Shown here piece after piece: positions 10,337 to 22,367 of a stretch of DNA of 64,000 bases. Origin of the DNA: Montifringilla adamsi (lineage: Eukaryota; Chordata; Aves; Passeriformes; Passeridae); assembly GCA_017590115.1 (NCBI GenBank), contig JAGGNK010012003.1:3363041-3427040 (forward strand), read 5' to 3'. The translations under genes and the position numbers were made by a program. The notes beneath the pieces are model-generated. The model was given only the letters and a program-made list of their open reading frames with translations, made no database searches and had not been told where the DNA came from. Numbering within the stretch: position 1 is the first letter of the stretch; every line of letters begins with the position of its first letter.

Positions 10337-10449
10337 CCCCTCCAGCTCCTGGTTCTTGGCTCGGAAGCGTTCCCTCTGGCTGGAGATGATGGACAGCAGT
10401 GAGTCCACCTGGCCCTCAGGGAATGAGGTGCCAGGGGATGCAGGGTGAC
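10337..10449 (-). CDS. CUX1: CASP exon (human exon 27): coiled coil
   Basis: A 113-nt exon with acceptor CATCCACAG. The donor is placed after GAGGGG (GTGAGG) because that gives phase 0 and joins to ENRM of the next exon. Two nt complete a Gly codon, then 37 residues follow: HPASPGTSF, the conserved PEGQVDSLLSIISSQRERF, and RAKNQELEG. Human reads RARNQELEAENR across the same junction, so Gly replaces Ala at the exon end. The HPASPGTSF part is the variable region before the conserved coil. Confidence 0.93.
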
Positions 10450-11492
10450 CTGTGGATGAGGTTTGGTGTGAGAGGTGACCTGGTAGATGCCCACCACCCA
10501 CCCCTGGGGTGTGCTCAAGGCCCTCCTGCTGTGGGACCTTGGGGGCACCCAAATCCACCCCTGTGCACAGTTATTACAACATGGACTGCTATTTATGGTG
10601 GGTTTTTTTTTTTCATTTTTAACTCAAAACGAACAGGAAAACCAACTGCATTATTTGGTGCAACCCATGGCTGCCTTTCCCTGACTCCAACTCTCCCCAC
10701 CCCTGCCAGACTCTCTCCTTGGCCTCTGCAGCAGCTGCAGCATTAAAATAAAGTCCCAGAGCCACAATCCTCTCTCCCCCACCCCAACCCCTCCTCCACC
10801 ACCAGCTTGCTATGCCCAGGACCCCATTTTTTGGGTGTTCCACATGGGTTGCCCCCCTGGATGGGGCTCTGTGGGTGTCAGGGGGACTGTGGCCATCCCT
10901 CCCTGCTCTTCCTTCCTGGCAGTGGCATTCACAGCCAAGGAGAAATGTGTCCCCAAGGCCATGACTCAGCCAGCTGCACTGAGCAGTTATTCATAGAGCA
11001 GGATGGGTGGCTGCAGGTTGTTTAGCTTGGTGGGACTGTTGCTGTGATAATGTTTATCTTGTGTTTTCAAAACCTTTCAAAACAAACAAAAAAAAGCCCA
11101 AGCAAAAAAAAAGGAAAAAAAAAGGAAAGGAATTCTTTTTTTCCCCCCAGAGGAGCAAGGAGTTGTTATTTTTTCGATTCATTTTCTCCTGCAGACCTCA
11201 GCACAGGGGCTGATGTCCAGGAAATGTTTCACTCTGGCTCTGGAGGGGTTTGGTGTGGGAAGAGCAGGAGGCAGAGCACAGAGCTCAGGCTGTGGGGCTC
11301 AGCCTGGGCTCTCCAGCTCAGCACAGCCTGGCACGTGCCTGTGCACCCCTGGGAGCACCAAAGGATGGCAAACCGTGCCCAGCACGGAGAACTGTCCCAG
11401 AGGGAGACACGCCGAGCAGGAGCTGCCGTCCCTGGAGAAGTGACCCCTGCCCTGGGGTGTCCCAGCCCAGCCTGGCTGCCCCTCTCTCTCAC
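10450..11492 (-). other. CUX1: CASP intron, nothing distinctive
   Basis: A 1.0-kb intron. It holds an A-rich low-complexity patch at about 11088-11130 and no recognised mobile element or conserved motif. Confidence 0.7.
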
Positions 11493-11559
11493 CATAAAAC
11501 TGCGCCGTGGCCTCCTTGATGGGCTCAGGGATCCTCTCCAGCCCGGGGCTGGCCGCGCC
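11493..11559 (-). CDS. CUX1: CASP exon (human exon 26)
   Basis: A 67-nt exon with acceptor GCTGCCCAG and donor GTGAGAGA. It encodes GAASPGLERIPEPIKEATAQ, then FY and one nt of a split Gly codon. Human CASP has EKIPEPIKEATALFYG here. The IPEPIKEATA.FYG motif identifies the exon clearly in spite of its small size. Confidence 0.94.
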
Positions 11560-12295
11560 CTGGGCAGCACAAACAGAGAAATTAAACATTTCCCACCCAC
11601 CCGAGGTGCCTGGAAAAGCAGCCCCTGGTGGGCACTGCCCTGGCAGCTGCAGCCCCAGCCCTGCTGGACCTGACCCAGGTCATTATTAATAATAATTTAA
11701 AAACCAATGATAATGATAATAATAAATATTCGTAATAAATAATAAACAATGACGATAATAATAACGAAAATTAATAATTAATAATTATAATAATGAAAGT
11801 TAAAAATCAATTATTATTGTTAATAATAATATAACAACTATAATGATAATAACAAATATTAGTAATTAATAATACATAGTAATGATAATAATAACGAAAA
11901 ATTAATAATTATTAATGATGATAGTGTATGTTAATAATTAATTATTGTTGTTTATAATAAGAACAACAATAATAAGAACAATGATAATGTCATAATAAAT
12001 ATTAGTAATGAAGAATAGATAATGGTAATAATAAAGAAAATTAAATTTTATTATTATTATGATATATATTATATGATGTTATGTTGTGTTATATTATATC
12101 ATATAAGATCATATTATATTACATTATATTATATTATATTATATTAATTATATAATATTATATTATATTATATTATTACTATTGATAATAATAATAAAAA
12201 ATAATAATAACAAAAAAAAATCTAAATAATAAAACAAAGAAAACCCAAAACCCGAGAACCAGAGGGGAGCCAGCCCGGGCCCTGGGCAGGGTTAC
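11560..12295 (-). other. CUX1: CASP intron almost filled by an AT-rich array
   Basis: A 736-bp intron. Positions 11682-12240 are low-complexity ATT/AAT/ATATT sequence, leaving about 55 bp of ordinary sequence beside the donor and about 120 bp beside the acceptor. Confidence 0.85.
11682..12240. repeat. 560-bp AT-rich simple-sequence block (AAT/ATT, then ATATT)
   Basis: Almost pure A/T with few G or C. Most of it is degenerate AAT/ATT trinucleotides. Positions about 12060-12180 are regular TATTA pentamers, as in ATTATATTATATTATATTA. It stands out sharply from GC-rich exons on both sides. Confidence 0.95.
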
Positions 12296-12432
12296 CTCTG
12301 CCTCGGGGCGCGGCGCGGCTGCCAGGGCCTGCATGGTGCTCAGGTCGTGCTCCAGCTTGGCCACGAGCTCCTTCTGGGCAGCCAGGGTGGCCACGGCCTC
12401 GCTCAGCTGCATCTGCAGCTCGGCACAGCGCA
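12296..12432 (-). CDS. CUX1: First CASP-specific exon (human exon 25): coiled coil
   Basis: A 137-nt exon with acceptor CTGTTTTGCAG and donor GTAACC. Two nt finish a codon begun in an upstream exon outside this window; then come 45 residues from RCAELQMQLSEAVATLAAQ through LVAKLEHDLSTMQ to PRPEAE. Human CASP has RCAELQ...LEQDLSTIQSIQRPDAE here. This is where the CASP transcript parts from CUX1: an exon shared by both isoforms, more than 51 kb upstream, splices to this acceptor and skips every CUX1 DNA-binding exon in the window. The heptad leucines fit the coiled coil. The nine CASP exons together encode 259 residues here. Confidence 0.94.
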
Positions 12433-12874
12433 CTGCAAAACAGAGCCAGGGCTGTCACCCGGCCGTGCCAGGGGACAGCCAGGGGCTCAGAGCCCCCCGG
12501 AGCAGCTCAGAGCAGCAGCTCTGCTCTCCCCTCCTGCCTGGGGGCCCCCGCTCGCACCTGGGCATGGGCACGGTCCCGGGGAGGGAGCAGTGCCACCTCC
12601 CAGTGCCACCTGCCAGTGCCAGTGCCAGCTGCCTGCGCTGGCACAGCTGCTTCAAAGGCATCAGCCGGGCGCTTTTGGTGCCCCAGGGGTACCTGGCAGC
12701 ATCCTGGCCGGGCACAGCGGGGGCACCTGGGGAGGGTTAAGGGGAGCTGAGCCCAGGTCTGGTCTGCCCAGGAAAGGTGATGGAAGAGGCTGCCCCGGCT
12801 GTGGGGGCTGGGAGAGGCACTCACAGGGCAGATGGGGCAGTGGGGGCTGCAGCAGGGGGGGGACACCCCCGGGA

Positions 12875-13077
12875 GGGGCTCAGGTGGCACCACTCCTGCC
12901 CCAGGGGCTCACATGGCACCACTTCTGTCCCAGGGGCTCACATGGCACCACTCCTGCCCCAGGGGCTCACATGGCACCACTCCTGCCCCAGGGGCTCAGA
13001 TGGCACCACTCCTGCCCCAGGGGCTCAGGTGGCACCACTCCTGCCCCAGGGGCTCAGGTGGCACCACTCCTGTCCCG
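12875..13077 (+). repeat. 29-bp minisatellite, seven units
   Basis: Seven head-to-tail units begin at 12875, 12904, 12933, 12962, 12991, 13020 and 13049. The unit starts GGGGCTCA, continues C/G A/G TGGCACCACT, and ends CCTGCCCCA. Units differ only at a few positions. As 29 is not a multiple of three, the array reads through all frames and creates long spurious open frames on the plus strand. Confidence 0.97.
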
Positions 13078-13954
13078 GGCACGGGCCCAGGCTGTGCAGC
13101 CCCTGGCATTCCCGCTCAGCCAACTTTCTACAAAGGATCCGTCTTCCCAGCTGCCCCCCAGAAGAAAACCCACACCCTAAACCACAACAGGCACTGCTGG
13201 AATGCTCCAGGAGCAAAACAAAAACCTCTCGTTCCCCTGGTGTAACCCCAGATGGGCCCAGATGTGAAGCAGTGAGGCTGCAGCTACAGCGAGAGGCACG
13301 GGACCAGCCCTGCAGGGCAAGCTCCGTGTTCCATTGGCAAATCCATCCCAGAACTGTCCTGCAGCAGAAATCGACCTGTTTCACCTTTCTCCCTGGCTGC
13401 CAGCAGTGTCTGGGCCTCTCCCTGGCTGGAAAACCTGCTCAGCTCCAGGTTCAGAGCTGGTGTTTTGCACTCCACTGTGGGGATGCAGGATCTGTCCCTC
13501 AGTGCCTGGATTTCCAGGTGGGTCAAAGCTCAGGTCCCATCTGTTCCAGTCCCTCCCTGATAATTCCTGTTGTAATTATTCCCCTAATTTCCAGACATCT
13601 GGAAGGCAAAAAATTTCCTCATTTATCAACAGCCAGGGAGCAAGAAGTGCAGGGGCTGCCTGGGGAGCAGCAAAGGCAGGCTGTCCTCAGGGCTCCTACC
13701 CTCTCTGAGCCTTCACACGTGTGCACAGCTCAGTTCCAGCTCTCCCAGTCTTGCCAGGCTAGGAAATGCTCCACACACCCAGAAACCAGCTGTGGAGAGA
13801 GCTCCTTGCACAGGGAGTGATGCCCTGGCCGCAGGGCTGGACTGAGAGCAGCAGTGATGGAGGCTCAAAGTGACGCCCCAAGTGACACTGCTTCCCCAGG
13901 AATCAGGGGTTTTTGCTGGTGCAAATTCCCTTTTTTTTTTTTTTTTTTGTAGAT

Positions 13955-14040
13955 GAGGCACCTGGGGACGTGGCTTGTGGTGGGCTTGGCAGTGATGGGG
14001 TAAGGATGATCTTAAAGGTCTTTCTCGACCTAAACAATAA
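13955..14040 (+). mobile_element. CR1 LINE 3' end fragment
   Basis: The sequence GATGAGGCACCTGGGGACGT through GGGCTTGGCAGTGATGGGGT to GATGATCTTAAAGGTCTTTC and CGACCTAAACAAT matches the 3' end of a CR1 subfamily. A run of 18 T lies directly in front of it. Confidence 0.8.
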
Positions 14041-14065
14041 GAAAGACAATTACTGTGTTGGCGTA

Positions 14066-14350
14066 ATGGAATCTCAGAGTGGTTTGGGTTAGGAACAAAC
14101 TTAAAACCCATCTCATTCCACCCCCTGCCATGGGCAGGGACAACTTCCACCAGCCCAGGCTGCTCCAAGCCCTGTCCAGCCTGGCTTTGGACAATTCCTG
14201 GGATCCAGGAGCAGGCACAGCTCAGGTGGCACCCTGTGCCAGGGCCTCACCCGTTCACAGAGAAGAATTCCTTCCCAATTTCCAATCTCAACTTAGATTG
14301 GATAAACTTCTTTCTGTTTAAAGCCATTCTCCTTCCCATGTTATTCAGAA
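14066..14350 (-). mobile_element. CR1 LINE 3' fragment, reverse orientation
   Basis: From AATGGAATCTCAGAGTGGTT through CCACCCCCTGCCATGGGCAG, AGGCTGCTCCAAGCCCTGTC and CACCCTGTGCCAGGGCCTCA to GAGAAGAATTCCTTCCCAAT. It lies tail to tail with the preceding copy, 25 bp apart. Confidence 0.88.
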
Positions 14351-15544
14351 GGACCAAGCCTCACTGCAGGGAAAGGGAGGTGGCACACCTCACACACATG
14401 GATTTATTTTTTCCCCCTCTGCATATTTATTTTGGAGCCCCCAATAAGAGACTCAGGATTGAGCAGTAGTTGTGCTAAAGGCACATCCCACTGGAGGTCA
14501 GTATTTCTCCAGGAATGGGGAATCCCTGCCTGCTCCAAAACATGGGTGGCCTGATGCAAAATACTTGCATCAACAAGATTTGGAAAGAAGAAAACCTCTT
14601 CCCTACGGTTAATTATTCAATTGGCTGTCTTTTAAAATTGCATTAAAATGTAATTGGGAAGCTATTGCTGGCCAAACATGGGCTGGGGGGCCAATTCTGC
14701 ACGAGGCACTGCTGAGCATCCTGCCCAAGATTCACCACACCAGGAGGTTTCCTGCGGCAGGAATTGTTCCCTGGCCTCCCACCCTGCCCAAAAATCCTGT
14801 GCACAGCTGAGCTTTGGAGCTTGCAGAAGGAGACCCAGCTCCTGCATCTCTCTCTTAAATGATCCTTTTGGCTTCTGAGTTTTTCAATTTAAGAGAAAAA
14901 AGGGTCACCAAAGCTCTCAGTTTTAAAGGGATCTGCATCCTTCCTTCCCTTGGGTTTCACTCGGCCTTGGCCACGAAACCATCCATGAGAACAGAAAAGG
15001 CTGGAACCGTGTCTGACACTGAAAGCAACCAAACACACAGAGCTTCCCTCTCATCTCCCTGTCAGTGTCACTCCTCACAGTTGGTTTTTGGGTTTTTTTT
15101 TTTTAATCATAACTTTCTCTTTTCGCAGGGCCGTGGCCACCCGCGAGCTCGGCACTTCTGTGCCCGCGACTCTTCACCTGCAGCAGCAGGAGCAGGGCTC
15201 TGCCAGGCAGCCAGGGCAGCTCAGGCACTGAACCCAGCAAAAGGAATCTGCCTTTGTGCTCCCTGAGCTGCTGAGCCCTCGCTCTGACCCCTCAGATGTG
15301 CAAATACCTCAAAGGCCGGGAAGAGAAGAGCGACTGCAGAAGGTAATGGGACAAAGAAGGCGAAGTCCTGGGGAAAATGGGTTTTAAACCAAGTATCTTC
15401 AGCCTCAAACTCTGCCAGCTCTGGCTTGTAAAAAGCCAAGCCTGGCATTGCCATGGCCTTATGAAGGAAAGAGCAGAAGTGCAGGGCCTGGGCAGCCCCA
15501 GCCTGGCACAGACAGGGCTGGTTTCCCCCTGTGTGACGCACAGA

Positions 15545-15714
15545 AAATCAGAAGCTGGGAATGGACTATTCCCACCCCTGGAAGTGCTCAAGGCCAGGCT
15601 GGATGGGGCTCTGAGCAACCTGGTCCAGTTGTCCCTGCCCATGGCAAGGGGTTGGACTTGGTGATGGTAAAGGTTCCCTTCCAACCCAAACCATTTAATA
15701 ATTCTGTGATTCCC
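15545..15714 (+). mobile_element. CR1 LINE 3' fragment
   Basis: GGAAGTGCTCAAGGCCAGGC, GAGCAACCTGGTCCAGTTGT, CCCTGCCCATGGCAAGGGGT and TTCCCTTCCAACCCAAACCA, ending with the terminal repeat AATTCTGTGATTC. It is a truncated 3' end. Confidence 0.88.
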
Positions 15715-18619
15715 TGCCAAGCACTGAATGAATCCCCAGAAAGAGCCTCTGCTCAGAGAAAATGCTCTGAAGAAATGCCTTTTCTGGGAATTCTGTGTGC
15801 CCAAGGGCACAGCCGTGGATGACACTGCCATGGGATGAATGTTTCTGGAAATAACATCCAGGACCTGTATGGACAGGTCGTGTGGTGGGACACACAGTGA
15901 AGAAACAAAACCCAAACTGAGAATAAAAGATTGACACGAGTCTCACACTTCTTTTGTTGTGAGAAACCTGGTCAGTCTCTTGCCATTCTAAAGCTGCAGG
16001 TTAAACCCTTGAAGTGATTATTGAAGAAAAACTGGAGCCCAGGGCCAGGCTGGAGGGGGGCAGAGCCTGGCAGATGCAGGGGGGCTCACTGGGAGTGCCC
16101 CCGAGGCACGAGCCCAGCGCTGCCACAGAGCAACAGCAACTCTGACTCCTGTAACAAGCCCCAGCAACTGGGCTCCCTTGGCAAATCATCCAAAATAAAC
16201 AGCATCTGTTTTCACAGATGGAGAAAATTAAGACATACTAGCAACTTAGTTTGAAGTTATAAGGCCAGACATAAATAAATGAGAGGCAATCTTTCCATAA
16301 GATGGTGGCTTGATTACTGAGGGTACAGACAGATGAATAAATCACCTTGGGGTGAGATAGGCTGTAACTTGCTACACATCCATGGGACCAGGGTAACTGC
16401 TCATGTGGATCCTCAGGGCCCTGAGGAAATGAGAGGTGAGTGGTGTAGCTGAAGGGATAGGGGTAGGAGCACACACATGGGCAGTTATGGCAAATTAGCT
16501 GATGCTCTGCGAGTTAACACCCTGATTTGCCTCGTGGAACTTTTTAATCTCCCTCCATTTGCTGTCTGGCCTCCCTGAATTTACATAATGTAAAAAAGAA
16601 AAAGAAACAGAAAACAAGCTGAGAAGTGATGTGGCACGCTCTCTTTGAAAAGTCAACTGAAGTGCATTGAAAGCCACGACTTCAAAGGTTTGAAGTCTAT
16701 TTTATTGACTGGAAGGAAGATGATGGTAAGATAAGTAAACCTTGGAGTGCCTTGGCACGAAGGCTCAAAGCTGGAGACTCACTCAGCACAAACAGGGGTG
16801 TCTGAGAGTGCCAGGGGAGGAGCAGAAGCCAAAGGAAGAAGCAGGAAACTGGGTCTGCCACGGACCTTTTGATTTTTCCAGCTCTTTCACCTTTCCCCAT
16901 GCTGGGCCACTCCAGTTCATGACTGGACAGTTACATCTGAGCTGAAATCATTGCTCTTCCCCGTGAAGAAAACGTGCCAAGACTCTTGGCATCGCTCTCC
17001 AGGAGCCTTTTCAAGCCAACAAAGTCTTACCTCCGGCTCTGCCTGATGCCAGAGCTCCCAAGGTTTACACATAAACTCAGGCCCAATTTCAGGCTCTTGA
17101 AACACTTGGCATTTAGCTTTTAAGGAAGTCTGGAAAAGGCTGTTATTGCCCAAAGTCCTGCTCCCCTTCCAGGAGAATCAACGGAGATGACTCGACCTTG
17201 ACCCCGCTCTTTGCAGCTGGAGGATGAGGAGCACACGATCCAAATGCTGCAGATTCAGCCCTGGATGCACAGGATGATTTTCTCTGCTTTCTTTTTTTTG
17301 GTCTGTGAAGATGCCAAGGCAGAAAGATCTGAGCCAAAACCCTTCCTGCAACAGGAAGGTTGTCAAAGGCCTTTCACCTTTGCACAGCCTGATGGTTCCA
17401 GTTCTGTCTTGACCTTTTCATGGTGAGGGAAAACATTTCTGCCTGGCCCAGGGTGTGTGGGAGTCACTCAATCCACCTCAGCTTCATGCAAAGCCTTTTC
17501 CTCGGGGCCACCACTGCTGGGAGCTGCCAGCAGGCTGAGGAACAGGACAAGGAGGCAGGGAATGATGGAATATTTCTTTCTACAAGTCACCAGAGCCCTG
17601 TCTGTGGGCTCTGAGGTGCAAAGCTGCTCAGAAGTAAGGGCTGAAGAGGAGGTTGTAGTGGAAAAGCCCAGCTGAGCATCTCACCTCCCATGAGGCAATG
17701 AAAAATCAGTGCCATTCGAAGGGACTGCACTGCTCCAAAAATGTCCCCAAAGTAAATAAAGACCATGTGCTCCAGAGATCTCACCAGTACAACAGGAACA
17801 CAAAGGAATTGGGCTTTTGGAGGATTTTAAAGCAACTTTTGTAGAAATCTCCAGGGAGGGAGGAAAAGTCAGTCAGCTCCAAGAGTTCCTGAGTAGCCAG
17901 AATTCCTGGATTATTAGCCTGGGAATCATCTCAGCCTGCAATGCTGCTTCTGGGCTGTCCTGGTCCATCTGTACCTGCCACGAGGGCATTCTCTGACCAG
18001 ACCCTCTGCAGGGCTTCTGAAAGGGCAGAAAAAGCAAGGAGAGGATGAAAAGAGAGGAATGATGACAACTCTAGAAGCCATCTGTAAGTTCTAGCACGAT
18101 CTCCTGGTCTCCAGGCACAGGTGTCAGGCCTGGAAAAGCTCCAGGAGCACAGAGATGAGGTTCCTCTGCAGATACAGAGTTGTAAGAGAAGACATCAAGA
18201 ACATCAGTGAGGTCCTTCAGGGATGCTACAGGAGATGAGCAGCTCCAGCAAGGGATGGCACTGGCACCAGTGCAGGCAGCAAGAACAGCCCTGCTCAGTT
18301 TTACTTTCATGTGCTGCCAAAGAGACAAGAGAAAACAGGGACAAGTAGAGAGCAGATCATGTCCAACACCCTGAGAACAACATTTGAGACTTATCTGCCC
18401 AAGTGACAAAGGAAGCAGAAGGAAAAGCCCCAGCTGCCATGCTCATTCCAACATCTGCATCCTTCTCTGAGCTCCTGCTGCCCTCTCCTCAGGGCCAGCT
18501 TGGAAAATGGCCTTGGGGAAGAGAGAAGGAGCCACCAAACTGCAGCACGACAGGACAAGGGGGGATGGTTTTCAAATAAAAGAGGGCTGATTCAGGTGAG
18601 TTCTAAGGAAGTTTTTTTT

Positions 18620-18785
18620 TATGATGAGGGTGGTGAGGCCCTGGCACAGGTGCCCAGAGCAGCTGTGGCTGCCCCTGCATCCCTGGAATGTCCAAGGCCA
18701 GGCTGGATGGGGCTTGGAGCAGCCTGGGACAGTGCAAGGTGTCCTTTAAAGGTCCCTTCCAACCCAAACCATCCCATGACTCTCT
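18620..18785 (+). mobile_element. CR1 LINE 3' fragment with an internal deletion
   Basis: GATGAGGGTGGTGAGGCCCT, CAGAGCAGCTGTGGCTGCCC, AAGGCCAGGCTGGATGGGGC and GGTCCCTTCCAACCCAAACC. The usual CCATGGCAGGGG block between GTGTCC and TTTAAAGG is missing. Confidence 0.87.
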
Positions 18786-21224
18786 GGGGGCTCCCTCCCA
18801 CCTCTCTGGGTTTCTCTGCCAGTTTCTCTGCCAGAAGAGGTGCAGGTGAGATTTCTTCTCCCTCCCCTGCTTTTCTCCCTTTCTTTTCACATTTTGAGGG
18901 CCTGCTGGGAAAGGAAGGTTTGAAGGATTTCTCCTTCCCCTTCCTCCTGGCCCAGACACTCCAAAATAAACAGCCCCCAGCAAAGAAACCCAGCACTGCT
19001 TAATAAATTCACCCTGTAAGGAGAGAGATTTCATAGAAGAAGGGATTATTTCCAAGGGTACTAAGATAATTACATGGGTAACTTGGAAGAGTTCAAGAAA
19101 ACAGTTTGAATTTTCTTATCGGTTTCCCATAGCTTGGAGCAAAAAGAAAATAAAATGCTGTGCTGTAATCAAATCATGTTTTCTGAAGCCCTCTGTTGGC
19201 AAGTACACAATTCCTTCACCACTTCCATTAAAACAGAAATACTGAGAAGAAAATGACAGCATTTCCAAATGGAAAGAAGTGGGGCTCAGAAGCACTAGGT
19301 CAGCCACTCCCAGCTTCTTACCTGGTGGGAACATGTGAAAAAATATCCCTTTTCCCACTGAAAGTCAAACTGGCTCTCACTGCTGGCGGAGCAGAAGCAC
19401 AGCCAGGACCTTGGCACTGAGGTGTGAACTTCCTCCTGCACCCAAGGATGCCACAAACAAGGACTTTTCCCATCAATCCAGCAAATCCCTCTAACATTTC
19501 CTATGCAAACTTCACCCATCCAGCCCCAGCAGCAGCTCTGTCCCAGCAGGAACCCCCAGTGATGTCCCAGTTCAAACCAGTAAATGTTTGTGGGACCACA
19601 CAGCATGCACTTCTTCTAAAAAAAGACATTTTTAGCATCCTTTTGAAGGGCTGCCCCAATAAAGTTATGGTGGGAGATCCAACTATCTCCATGGAAGGCC
19701 ATAAATATCTATTCCTGACCTCTCAGATGCTTCCCTGTGGTTTGGGTTGCCTTCCTAACTTCCCAGAATTAACTTTTTGAGATGTATACTTGAGAGAACC
19801 ACCTGGCTTTATCCCAAGATGCAAAATTCTGAGCTACTGTGAGCCTTCTCCAGGTCAGTGCTTTCTCAAGTTCAACACACCCTTTGCTTATGACCACATG
19901 TGGCATTTTAGGAGTTTCATGCTGATACCACCTGAAGAGAAGTGCAGGTTACAAATACACAAATTAACCTACCTGAGGCATGGCATTTTAAAAGTCTAGC
20001 TGCTTAGCATAAAGTTTAAAAAAATTAGGATCAAGTTATACACAATAATACCATTTATAGCAATCAACAGTTGGACTAGTTAATAAAGGGAAGGGGAAAA
20101 AATAAAAGGTGTTAAACCATGAACCTTTCCATCCTGTGGAACAACCTGTCAGATGCTTTAAAATGAGAAAATGCACATTTGTCATGAAATGAAGGCATTC
20201 AGTAGCATTTTTAATACATGTTGAGAATTCCCCCACAACTGCAGAACTAAAGATGGCAAAGTCACCACTGGACACCCACGTGGAGCTGGACCAAGCGCCA
20301 CCCTCACTGGGGTGGGAAATCCCAGGCTGAGCCCTGCTCTCCAGCACAGAACCACAGCCAATGTCCATCCTGGCCCTCCAGAACTCCTGCTCCACAGGAG
20401 ACTCCAGGAGGGGCTCATGAGAGCCTGGCAGCAGAAATGTGTCAGGGATGCACTGCAGGAGACGGTGGAAACCAAGGTAGGTCCCCCAAAATAAACTTCA
20501 ATTCACAAAAACCCAGACATGAGCAGGAAACAGAGCACCCAGGTAAGCACAGACACACACACACATCCTCTGCCTGACACCCAGAGCACCCAAAACATGA
20601 TTTCTTCCACTGCTTTTGAAAACATAATCCCACTGACAGATTTCAGCATCTGTTCCTTACCAAGCTCCTCACTCTGTAAATACTGAGAGTATTTATAGGA
20701 ACACCCCATAAGGCACTAAATGAGGAATTTATTTTCCTGTAAAGGATCTTTAAAAATAAACAGTGAGCCAAATATCTGGGAAAATTATTTGACATTTTCA
20801 TTTAAAGCATTTCCAACCTCAGGTAACTGACTTTTTTGTTTCTTTAGTTGATATGTTGCTGTGGTGTTCAAAACAATCCCTCTTGGCAGCCTCAGACCCC
20901 AAACATGTATTTCATGTCTGTGAAGCTGTGCCCACCTCACACTGACTGCAGCAGGAATGGCCACACTTGGATTTCACTGAGCATTTTGAGCATCTAACAG
21001 TTCAATATTTAAGACACTGGAAACACACACACACTCCCCATAGGAACTGATACACAAAAAGTAAATTTTCCTCCCCGCGCCAAACACAAATCCCACCAAA
21101 CCATCCCTGTGATCCCTGTGGGCACCACCAAAACCAGAAGCACAATGTAAATGTTTGCTGCTTGGACTCAGGTCTCACCTCAATAAAAGACAGCCCACAC
21201 GGAATTGTGTTTGTATAAAAGATA

Positions 21225-21230
21225 TTTACT
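21225..21230 (-). terminator. CUX1: Candidate distal CUX1 poly(A) signal, variant AGTAAA
   Basis: The minus strand reads GTGATAATTGAAGTAAATATC. About 20-35 nt downstream is the G/U-rich stretch CCGTGTGGGCTGTCTTTT. The sequence upstream of it (about 21240-21440) is repeat-poor and looks like UTR, while the sequence beyond does not. AGTAAA is a less common variant of AATAAA, so this call is tentative. Confidence 0.4.
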
Positions 21231-21257
21231 TCAATTATCACACCTAGGGTGCTAGTG

Positions 21258-21273
21258 AATAATAATAATAATA
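21258..21273 (+). repeat. (AAT)5 microsatellite near the CUX1 3' end
   Basis: Five AAT units followed by ATACATCG. In the transcript this is ATT repeats about 30 nt upstream of the candidate poly(A) signal. Confidence 0.85.
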
Positions 21274-22367
21274 CATCGTGTGAGTTTCATACAGTGATAT
21301 TGCTTCTCCATATCATATAGGGACCGTTGTACAGTGCTGAGAACAAACATTTTATGGCTAAACCAAACAAAGACAGAAACAATGCCTCTGCTGACGAGGG
21401 AGCGCTGCCCTGCACTGCCAGCCAGATAAACTCTTACTTTTTATGTTTAAACAAATACCGAGAAATAAAATGTTACAAAAGATGAGTCACAGCAACACAA
21501 TGTGGGCTTCTCAAAGCTACTTGTACAAAAAAAATGACACTTTTTTTTTTTTTGGTCAAGTGGGTCTTTGTGAGGATCTTTTTTTTTTTTTCTTTTTTCT
21601 TTTTTCTTTTTTAAAATCCGTGATTGTGAATATAACAAACAAGCTCTAAAAACATCTAAGACTTAGTGCGTTACAGAAAAAATATAAAATACTGCTAAAA
21701 ATGTAAGACACCACAATACACTGGGGTAAAAACTGAGCTTATTATTAAAAAAAAAAAAAAAAAAAAAGTTCTCAGGAAAAAGTACACCACTTTCTGTTCG
21801 AGTTCATCTTGTGCTGTGTTAGTAGTCGGGGCATTTCCAAGGTCTGCCCATTCTCATGGCAAGTAGTTATTGCACAAATGCAAAGAGTTAATTTTTTAAT
21901 TAAAAAAAAATAAAATCGAAAAGGGACATGAGGGAAACAATTAAAATAAAAAAAAGAAGGAAAAAAAAAAGAAAAAAAAGAACATCCCCCCCTCCCCAGC
22001 CTCCATCTGCTTTGGGATCAACGTCCAGATTTGTGTGTGTGACATTCTCACAGCATTTCCAGCAAGGAATGGGAGAAAATGCTTTTCACCACAGAAATGC
22101 ATAGAGTATTCCAAGAGGAACAACCTTTTGCTTGGCAGAGCTGATCCAACACTTACACTAGGGCTTCCTTTACTCTCATTTTCAGTTTCTTTTTGGACTA
22201 CACCAGAAGGAAAAAGAACCTGACGTGGGAAATTCGCCGGATGGTTTTTTTTTTTTTTAAGTGGGACACCCTCGAAAGGCAAAGTGCAAATTTGCTTCCC
22301 AAGCCACAGAAGTGGTGCTGTGCCCTGCAGCTGGCCCAGCACCTTCCCCTCTGCCCATGCCAGGGGC

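Larger units (their letters stand above)
12433..21209 (-). other. CUX1: DNA between the CUX1 poly(A) region and the first CASP exon
   Basis: This is intron to the CASP transcript and downstream flank to the CUX1 transcript. It holds the 29-bp minisatellite, four CR1 fragments (13955-14040, 14066-14350, 15545-15714, 18620-18785) and short homopolymers. No open frame here resembles a known domain or fits splice signals. The nine CASP exons expected from human are all accounted for elsewhere. Confidence 0.7.

Noticed and set aside
12875..13077. CRISPR-like array
   Set aside because: Units are contiguous without unique spacers, and the context is a vertebrate intron; it is a minisatellite.
12347..13820. 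Long plus-strand open frames (277 and 347 codons) across the minisatellite
   Set aside because: They arise because the 29-bp unit has no stop in several frames. The same unit is read in shifted frames to give repeated Trp/His/Leu/Pro peptides. There is no domain or splice logic.
12433..21209. Additional CASP exons or a separate gene between the two terminal regions
   Set aside because: No minus-strand frame here has coiled-coil character with splice sites, and the nine exons found already match the human count with continuous phase.
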